A stretch of 64,000 bases of DNA from Heterohyrax brucei (taxonomy: Eukaryota; Chordata; Mammalia; Hyracoidea; Procaviidae): the NCBI GenBank assembly GCA_028571685.1, contig CM053143.1:136558829-136622828 (forward strand). Reading direction: 5' to 3'. Of the stretch, positions 56,693 through 64,000 are shown in pieces. The position numbers and the translations under genes are program-made. Each line of letters begins with the position of its first letter. Position 1 is the stretch's first letter. The notes beneath the pieces are model-generated. The model was not told where the DNA came from, did no database searches, and was given only the letters and a program-made list of their open reading frames with translations.

Positions 56693-57995
56693 TTGCTAGG
56701 TGTCTTAGAGTTGGTTCTCGCTTATAGCCACACTATGAATGACAGAAAAAACACTGCTTGGTCCTCTGCCATCCTCACAATCATTCTCATGTTTGATCCC
56801 ATTGTTGCAGCCACTGTGGCAAACCATCTCACTGAGGGTCTGCCTCTTTTTTGTTGACCCTCTACTTTACCCTCCTACATTGTCCTCCTCTAGGTCTGTC
56901 CCCTCCCGGTCCCAAAGTATGTGAAATAAAGTCCTGCCATCCTTGCTTCTAAGGAACATTCTAGTTGGCTGTAATTATTTCAGAAAACTCTGGTGATAGC
57001 AGTTAAGTGCTACAGCTGCTAATCAAAAGTTCAAATCCTCCAGATGCTCCTTTGAAATGCTATGGGACAGTTCTATTCTCCCTACAGGATTTCTTTAGGT
57101 TGGATTGATTTGACGACAATGGGCTTGGGTTTTTTTGCAGTTTGTTTGTTCATTTGTTTTTGGTATTTCTTCCAAGACATTTGTTCATTCTTCTGGAAGT
57201 CCAGGGTGTATTCAACAATCTTTGTCAATAGTATAATTCAAGGACACTAGTTTCTCTCTGGTCTTTCTTATTCATTCTACAGCTTTCACACTCATATGAA
57301 GTGGCTGGCATGGGTCAGGCACAACTTAGTCTTCAAGGTGATGTTTTTGCTTTTCAACACTTTAAAGAGATCTTTTGCAGCAGATTTGCCCTATATAAAC
57401 ATCTTTCGGTTTCTTGATTGGTGCTTCTACAGGTGCTGATTGTAGGTACAAGTAACATGAAATCCTTGACAACTTCTATCCTATCTTGCCCTGTTTAGTA
57501 TGATGTTGCTTATTGATCCAGTTACGAGCACTTTTATTTTCTTCATGTTGAGGTCTAATTCACACTGAAGGCTGGTAGTCTTTTTATCAGTAAGTGCTTC
57601 AAGTCCTCTTCATTTTTAACAAGCCACATTGTGTCATCTGCACATCACAGGTTGTTAAAAAGTCTTCCTCCAATCTTAATATCCTGTTCTTCTCTGTATT
57701 GTCCAGCTTTTTGAATTATTTCCTAGCATACAGACTGAATAAGTACAGTGAATAAATAGAAACATGATTTATATCTTTGACATTACACTAATTACTGTCT
57801 CCTTATTCTATTTGAACAGCTGCCTCTTTGCCTGTATATAAGATCTACATGAGCAAAATTAAGGGTTCTGGAATTCCCAGTTATACATAATTTGTTATGC
57901 TGAATGCCTTTGTGTAGCCAATAAAACACAGGAAAACATCTGGTATTCTCTACTTCCAGCTGAGATCTGTCTGAACTCAGTGATGATGTCCTTGG
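56693..57995 (-). mobile_element. RTE/BovB-class LINE, ORF2 3' half
   Basis: Antisense copy with its 3' end at the left. The complement of the RT palm text lies at 57,880-57,960 ('tgtagccaataaaacacagg'), and 57,500-57,560 is the complement of the 'ACTGGACCAATAAGCAAC' region of the copy at 41,510. A type A SINE is inserted at 56,981-57,136. Upstream of about 57,995 the element is truncated. Confidence 0.82.
56981..57136 (+). mobile_element. AfroSINE, type A, inside the RTE
   Basis: 'cagaaaactctggtgatagc' head, 'gggacagttctattctccct' middle, 'gatttgacgacaatgggctt' tail. It is younger than the RTE copy. Confidence 0.87.
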
Positions 57996-58009
57996 TTCTA
58001 CACATACGT

Positions 58010-58560
58010 GCACAGAAAGAGAGAGAGAGAGAGACAGAGAGACAGAGAGAGGGAGATTTATGTCGAGGAGATGGCTCTTGCAGCTGTAGAGGCTAGGAAG
58101 TGCAAAGTTTGTGGGTCAGGAGTCAGGCTGGAGGCTTCTCCCGACGCATATAGCTGCAAGAGCTGAAGAAGTCAGGATCAGTAGGTTAGATGGTGGGCTA
58201 CTGGTTCACAGGCTTCAGAGGCTGATGAATTCAAGATCAGCAGGTAACATGGCAGGCTGATGGCTCAGGTTCCAAGAACTAGAGGTCAGATGATGACAAA
58301 CCAGATGCAGGATCCAGAGCAGAGCAAAAGCCAGCAAGCTTTGCCTGAAAGTCCATATATTTTGGAAGCAGGCTACACCCACAGGGAAACTTCCTTTTCA
58401 ACTGATTGGCTGCTCACAGTAGAACTCATCTTGGAGGATTACATTGCATCAGATCTCATCATGGAGGGGACTACATCATTATATAACTGCCAAACTACAT
58501 CATAACTGCCAAATCATTGAGAACTATGGTCCACCCAAGTTGATGCATAACCTTAACCGA
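58010..58560 (-). mobile_element. ERVL/MaLR-like LTR relic with (GA)n
   Basis: A GA-rich run (58,017-58,050) precedes 'gggagatttatgtcgaggag', with 'ggaggcttctcccgacgc', 'ttttcaactgattggctgct' (58,396) and 'ccacccaagttgatgcataa' (58,531) following, a layout of antisense mammalian LTRs. The exact family is not known to me. Confidence 0.5.
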
Positions 58561-58614
58561 CACATATACCATACTGTTTTAGGAAATAAAGCAGTGAACA
58601 AAGCAGTAAGTAAA

Positions 58615-58978
58615 TAAAATAGTACAGTATGAGGCACCCCTGTCTCTCTGCCTGATTTCTTTTTTATATCTCAAGAGCTTGCCTTAAAACACAATCCAAG
58701 CTTGTAGATTCAATCCCATCTCATACAACCAGAAAAGCAGCACCAGGAGCAGAACATACCACTTGGACCTAGGGTCCCTGTGCCTGAGAAGCTCTTTGAC
58801 CAAGGGAAGATTGAGGACAAGGATCTTCCTCCAGAACCAACAGAGAGAAAACCTTCTCTTGGAGCTGATGCCCTCAATTTGGACTGCTAGCCTACTTTAC
58901 TGTGGGGAAATACATTTCTCTTTGTTAATGCCATCCACTTGTGCTATTTTCTGTTATAGCAGGATTAGATGACTAAGG
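58615..58978. mobile_element. Solo LTR (family X) with a local inversion
   Basis: 58,730-58,978 is family X in plus orientation ('agcaccaggagcagaacata', 'ttggactgctagcctacttt', end 'gatgactaaggca'). 58,615-58,728 is the segment that normally lies just upstream, but reverse-complemented ('tttttatatctcaagagctt', 'cttgtagattcaatcccatc'). The part further upstream is absent. Confidence 0.7.
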
Positions 58979-58984
58979 CAGGAG

Positions 58985-59215
58985 ATATTAATTTTGTCTA
59001 CCACGGTAGATTGGAGCAATGGAGCAATGATCAATCTAGCTGTTCTGTTGAGAACACTTGAAGGTGGTGGGAGAGGCAGAGTAGACAAAAGAAGAAACAG
59101 GGAAACGGGTGCAGAGGCTGAAGCAATAATTCAAGGAAGGCACGATGGCGGCTTGGACCATAGAAGGGGCTACAGACGAGAGAGACAACATTGGATACTG
59201 TGATGGTCAGTTCTT
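58985..59215 (+). repeat. Old L1 (L1ME-like) 3' UTR relic, left part
   Basis: 'gcagaggctgaagcaataat' and 'gcacgatggcggcttggacc' (59,140) follow the order of an ancient L1 3' UTR whose continuation seems to be at 60,190-60,330. Confidence 0.45.
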
Positions 59216-59236
59216 GTGTTAACTAGCTAAGGTACA

Positions 59237-59431
59237 GGAGTCCCAGGTAGTACAAAAGGTTAACATACGTGATGGCTAAAATGTTGGAGGTTTGAGTCTA
59301 CCCAGAGGTACATCAGAAGGAAGGCATGGAGATCTCTTTATAAAAGACAAGTCATTGGAAACTCTACAGGGCACGGTTCTACTCTAACACATGTGGGGTC
59401 ACAGTGAGTCAGAATAAACTCAAAAGCTACT
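59237..59431 (+). mobile_element. AfroSINE, type B
   Basis: 'ggagtcccaggtagtacaaa' head, 'ggtttgagtctacccagagg' (59,289), 'acacatgtggggtcacagtg' (59,388) and tail. Confidence 0.85.
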
Positions 59432-59451
59432 AATCTGATTACACTATACGG

Positions 59452-59800
59452 ACTGCCAAGTAAGTTCATGAACTCATCCTTGATATTCACCTTGATATTC
59501 ACCTCATTGGTGAATATCACTATACTCACCTTCGAAGTACTCACCTTGGGAGGCGGTGCACTGACGCCAGCACCTAGTCCACCCTTCCAAGCAGTTTTGG
59601 AACTCTTTTTCTGAAATAGTCATCCAAGCTGTTGATGTCCTTGATATCCTGAATGTCATCCAGATGTCTTTCTTTCAATATTTCCTTTATCTTCAGGTAA
59701 AGAAAAAATCACTGGGGGCCAGATCAGGTGAGTTGAGAGGATGTTCCAATACAGTTATTTGTTTACTGGCTAAAAAGTCCCTCACTGACAACTTGTGAAC
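59452..59800 (-). mobile_element. Mariner-type DNA transposon remnant
   Basis: It shares 'aagttcatgaactcatcctt', 'gccagcacctagtccaccct' and 'cactgggggccagatcaggt' with the copy at 53,618. A local rearrangement at 59,479-59,520 has made a tandem and inverted 'gatattcacc' cluster. Truncated at the right. Confidence 0.8.
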
Positions 59801-59829
59801 TTGCCACTGTGCCACCACATGTAATGGCT

Positions 59830-60190
59830 TTTCCAGACTTAATTATTGGACCTCATATAGCTCCCTAGTTACACACTGATCTGGGTATTGCTGTGAAGAT
59901 ATTTTGTATAAATGATTAAAATCTGTTGACTTTAAGTAAAGTCATATTAAATACATCCTCTGGATGGGATGGATTCAGTTTGTCGAAAGGCCTTAAAACC
60001 AGACCCGAGGCTTCCATGAAAGAAGAAATTCCACCATAGAAGCTTTACGTCATGCCTGAAAGCTTCAGCCTACTTTACAGATTTAGGGCTTGCCCAGCCA
60101 GTCTCCACAATCACGTAAGGCAATTTCTTGCAATCGATCTCTTAATATATAACCCCTACTGGTTCCGTTTCTCTAGCTGAACATTTATGA
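59830..60190 (+). mobile_element. LTR-like relic, unassigned
   Basis: 'tgggtattgctgtgaagata' (59,883), 'tgttgactttaagtaaagtc' (59,924) and 'actggttccgtttctctagc' (60,158) match the order of a common mammalian MaLR/ERVL-type repeat. The family name is uncertain. Confidence 0.5.
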
Positions 60191-60330
60191 ATACAGATAC
60201 ACAAAGCCTTTGAATTTAGAGCCAGTAGGATGGGCAGGTGGATGCAGTGGGAGGTGAGAAAGAGAGGAGTCAAGGAGGATTCCAAAGTGCTTGCCCTGAG
60301 CTGCTAGAAGTGTGGCTCAGTTTTATCCTT
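60191..60330 (+). repeat. Old L1 (L1ME-like) 3' UTR relic, right part
   Basis: 'gagaaagagaggagtcaagg' (60,257) and 'attccaaagtgcttgccctg' continue the relic that starts at 58,985. The intervening DNA is later insertions. Confidence 0.45.
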
Positions 60331-62037
60331 TTAAGGTCAGAATAACTCTAACATGAAAACTGCCTAAAAGATCCCTCAACCTCCCACTCCACCTCAAAGG
60401 GAGCTCCTTCCAGAGTAGTAAATATGTCCAGATGGGAGCAGGAGAGCAAGTTGAAGGGGTGTGGAAAGAAGACCTCCAACCCAATGGAGAAAAACAGGAA
60501 ATAAAATCACTGCTGTACTCCGCATCACTCATCCAGGAATATCATGGTTTTCTGTTTTGTTCTGGAATCCTCAGGAAAGCCAGAGCAGATCTTTTTTTTT
60601 TACTGTGAATCCTAATCCCCTGCTGGTCTGCATGCTGTGGGAACAAGCTAGCCAGATTCTGAGCCAAAAGCAAGCCAGGAGAGCTGAATGGAGACTCTAT
60701 GATCAAATGTTGCCCTGTGGGCTTCTTTGTGAGTGTGGGTGAAGGAACAGGGTGTGCTTCAAAGCAGAGATTAGAGATTGCTGTTGTTGTTTTCTTAATC
60801 TTCCTGGAAGGCAGAAAAGAAAAAGGAGAAAAGGAAAGAACAGCATTGATTTGTCATTTGTACTGCTCTGATTAACACAGTAGTTGGGGCCCTGATCCCT
60901 CTCCAGACCTCCTGACCGGGAACTGAATAAAATTTAAGAAATGAAAGGAACTTTTCCACAAGTCTTGCAACACAGATGCTGAGGTGGCAGAGCTGTCTCA
61001 TACCCAGTCCCACAGACAGAAGCCTCCAAGTTCTTCCAGTTCCCAGCAACCTGGGGTCCTATCAAGGCAAGACTTAGCTACAGATCTGCTCATCACACAG
61101 CATCTGAAACTTCCACCCCTAGGAGGGAGTGGTGGGCTGCTCAGTTTCCAGCCTCATCATTGCCCAGACAGACATTTCAGGGGTTCACACAATGAGCAAA
61201 TTAGCAGAGTACTTTTAATCTGAAGAGATGCAAATATTGTGCTTCTTTGATCTCATACAAATGGCAAAACGTTTCATACCAGGAAGTCCTTTTTCAAACC
61301 AGCTGACTTCTAGTAAGTTCTTTCTCTATCTCTTGAGTTTATCTTGAACCCCAGTTAGAAGTCAGAACCAAATATTCCTGCCCAGGGAAGTGTCAACTCC
61401 TTGTTTTTCCTTCAAAAACTAAGTCTTCAAGTTTCAAGCAGACTTCAAAGAGTTTCTAGAGAGTTTTACCTTCCTGTGCCACCTGGAATCCTCACTGCAG
61501 AGGCAGTAGCAGATGAAGTCCTCAGGACCTCTGATTCGTACTGTAAAGAAACCAAAATATTTCTGTCCCATCTCCTTCTGCCTTTGATCTCTACAGGAAG
61601 AAAAAAACTTGCAGAAGGAGTCTGACTTGGAAAAAAGACACGTGTTACACAAGATTTTTGTGAGGATTAAATAAGATTACTTGGACCAGAGTATTTTAGA
61701 AGCTGCCAGGGGCTATCACATGAGATTTAAAGAAGACTGGCTGAAAACCAAGCTAGATTGACAAGCACAAGGCAGACATAAGATACTGGAACAGTCTCTG
61801 CAGTGTCCAGAGAGTGATAGCCAGACAGGGATGAAAAACACTGGGTCGATGGGAAAAGGAATTCTCCAAGAGAAGCAGTCAAGAAGAGAGTCTTGATCTA
61901 CCGAATGAAGCTGAAGAGGGAGAGAAAAGGCAAGCGAAGAAATAGAAAATCAGTGATGTAAGAGACTTGTGGGGTTTTCCCCTTCCTATTCCCTAGGGCT
62001 GCAGATGTTTACCACCACTCACCTGTCGGTCTCTCAT
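60331..62037. other. No recognised feature (longest repeat-poor stretch)
   Basis: About 1.7 kb with little repeat content. Short frames on both strands (60,323-61,652) show no known domain; I looked for splice-bounded coding stretches and saw none I could defend. This would be the first place to test for conservation. Confidence 0.4.
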
Positions 62038-62466
62038 ACTATGGTGGCTTGAGTGGTGCTTCATGCTGCAAGACATGCCACCAATATTTCAAATGCTAGC
62101 CAAGTTATCCACAGAGGACAGGTTTCAGTGGTGCTTCTAGATTGTCAGACTAAGAAAGAAAGGCCTGGTGATTTCCTTCCCAAAATCAGCAAATGAAAAC
62201 CCTATAAATCACAGTATACTGTCCAGGTTTTCAACTTGCTCACTCTGGATGTATCATCAGGATAGACTGGTTGCTGTTTGACAAAGCGGAGGACCAGTGA
62301 AGGTGAGGGAAGCCCTCCAACAAGATAGATTGGGATGATGGCCACGACCATGGGCTCAAACATACCAATGACTATGGAGACGATCCAGCACTGGGCAATG
62401 TTTTACTCTGTTACACAGAGAGTTGCCATGAGTCACAGCCAGTTGAGTGGCAGCTAACAACGCTAG
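62038..62466 (+). mobile_element. RTE-derived SINE or internally deleted RTE
   Basis: RTE 5' end ('tatggtggcttgagtggtgc', 'agactaagaaagaaaggcct' at 62,148) joined to the RTE 3' end ('ctcaaacataccaatgacta' at 62,352), tail 'gagtcacagccagttgagtg'. No clear tRNA head precedes it. Confidence 0.78.
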
Positions 62467-62834
62467 GATAAATGTTTGAGGGACATACTCAGTGTATGAC
62501 CTCATCAGAGGGCATATCCCAGAGACTTGTAAGAATGCCAACTTTGAGGAGTCCTTGATACCTCTGCCTCAGTACATGGGGTGACAGACATCCAGGAGGG
62601 AGATTGGGCAGTGTAGAAAGTTTTGGTTTCTACATGATGTTTCCAGATGAAATGTTTATTATGTTGTGTTAGTTAAACTTCTTTGCTGGTATACGTGCTA
62701 ACAAGAGGGCTGGGCTGGCCGTATTTATCCCACAGTTCAGCTATTCATAGAAATATTTGGCAAAGAAAAATGTGGATGAGAAATATAACAGCAAATTACC
62801 TTGGAAACTTGCAGAAAGGTGCATTCCTAGGGAG
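62467..62834. other. No recognised feature
   Basis: Nothing was recognised. Confidence 0.4.
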
Positions 62835-63095
62835 AACAATAATAATGGCTAATGAGCATTGATTGACGACTATGTGCTAGGCATTGTTCTAAGCACTTTG
62901 TATGTATTAACTCATTTCATCCTTGGTATGATCTATGAGGTAGGATGATCATTTTCTCTATTTATGGAAGAGAAAAGTGAGGCACAGAGAAGTTAAGTAA
63001 TTTTCCCAAGGTCACACAGCAAGTAAAGCTAAGTTTCTAACCCAGACTGTCCAGCTACAAAATCTTTCATTCAGTGGATGCCTCCATTAGAAAAT
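62835..63095 (-). repeat. MIR (well preserved)
   Basis: Antisense MIR across nearly its whole length: 'gactatgtgctaggcattgt' (62,868), 'gtatgtattaactcatttca' (62,899), 'gtgaggcacagagaagttaa' (62,977) and 'ccaaggtcacacagcaag' (63,007). Confidence 0.9.
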
Positions 63096-64000
63096 CGGGC
63101 TTCTTAGAGTGTTAAAGGGTAATAACATGATAGCAAGGTCAAGACACATTTGTGTCTTGATGGCCTATAAAAAAAGGCCACTAAAAGGTAGCAAATTATA
63201 GTTTAGAATGCTTTTGGCCACTGCATCAGTAAGAAGGCTTTTGGCTGCAAATAACAGAATAAGTAACAAAAGCAGCGATAAAGGGCATTTATTATTTTAT
63301 ATAGCAAGAAATCTGGATTTAGGAGGTTTTACGGTTGGGCTCATGGGGTCATCAAAGATCTGGGTATTTTATATCTTTTGGCTCTGCCTTCCCTGGTGTA
63401 GCAACTATGTCTCCCTCATGGTAACAATAGGGCTGTGGTAATTCCAGTCATTACTTGTCAACAAGATTACGTTCAGTGAAGAACCACCAGAACCCCACCA
63501 GATGTCACAGGTCAACTGGACAAAACTGGGTCTCAAACTTATGCTCTGGCCACAAGGGGAGCTCAGAATGTGAGTAGCTAGAATTCTCTGCTCCACAGAG
63601 TACAAACTTCACCAGCAATCAAGAAGGTGGAATGAGAAGTGTAGTTGAGACAACCAACAGTGTTATATACAGCCACCGGTTTGACTATCTACTTACTATT
63701 TTATTTTTTCCTTGTCTTTCCTTGTAAGATATAGGTCACAGAAGATAAAGCAGAGCTATGATTTTAATATAGATTTCTGAATCCTAACAAAGTATCCATA
63801 GCCAGCTCCAGGTATGTTTCTGACCTGAGACAGGGCCTAAGCTTAACACAGCCTGAAGCATTCACTTCTGAGGCTAACGGCATGATTCTCTGCATATAAC
63901 ATGCCAACAGTGAAACTCCACCCGATGCCACTGTTCCCAGGGCATTGCCCATAGTGTCATCTATGGCCCTAAGTTGTTCCTACTTTTCCCTCCTAGATAC
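63096..64000. other. Unclassified; part may be an old interspersed repeat
   Basis: 63,232-63,560 ('ggcttttggctgcaaataac' then 'gggcatttattattttatat' and 'cacaaggggagctcagaatg') follows a pattern common in mammalian genomes, but I cannot name it. No gene was seen. Confidence 0.35.

Noticed and set aside
1-64000. A novel gene system or operon-like cluster
   Set aside because: Nearly all recognisable coding text belongs to L1, RTE or mariner. Remaining frames are short, overlap one another and carry no known domain. I found nothing that supports a host gene or a new system.

Overview
This window looks like nuclear DNA of an afrotherian mammal, most likely a paenungulate (elephant, sea cow or hyrax). 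The reasoning is repeat content: dozens of copies of a tRNA-derived SINE whose 3' part reads 'ggtcgctatgagtcggaatc'-like (the AfroSINE type known from Afrotheria), long copies of an RTE/BovB-class LINE as in elephant, L1 elements with a matching 3' UTR, MaLR-like solo LTRs, and ancient MIR and L2 relics shared by all mammals. Species cannot be fixed without a database search.

I found no host protein-coding exon, no functional RNA gene and no CRISPR. Open frames in the window are short, and those with recognisable content are remnants of L1 ORF2, RTE ORF2 or a mariner transposase. The window is best read as intergenic or deep intronic DNA.

Layout: 1-1,027 no recognised feature; 1,028-1,467 tRNA-headed RTE-derived SINE; 1,834-4,539 5'-truncated L1 (+) with a 10-bp target duplication; 4,634-5,480 RTE 3' end (-); 5,866-12,500 SINE-rich with one MaLR LTR; 12,505-17,218 a nested stack (LTR cut by an antisense L1, itself cut by a second L1 tail and a solo LTR); 17,219-23,440 mostly low-information DNA with SINEs, an RTE tail, an LTR and a MIR; 23,440-24,112 old L1; about 24,300-30,538 a long degenerate L1 (+) carrying a 662-bp twin-primed L1 insertion; 30,553-39,136 SINEs, an LTR, a 119-bp near-perfect hairpin, L2 and a rearranged mariner; 39,190-42,162 a nearly full-length dead RTE; 42,700-47,370 SINEs and LTRs; 47,505-49,005 a MIR split by an L1 with a perfect 14-bp target duplication; 49,135-52,956 LTR, tRNA-headed SINE, L2, SINEs; 53,065-54,128 MIR, mariner, TG microsatellite; 55,385-60,330 LTRs, RTE (-), SINEs, mariner; 60,331-64,000 mostly unclassified DNA with an RTE-derived SINE and a MIR.

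The parts do not form a pathway. What they record is an order of insertion: MIR, L2 and old L1/MaLR first, then afrotherian L1, RTE and mariner copies, then AfroSINEs and solo LTRs dropped into them. Names of families are given from recognition by eye; boundaries are usually good to about 10-30 bases unless a target-site duplication is cited.
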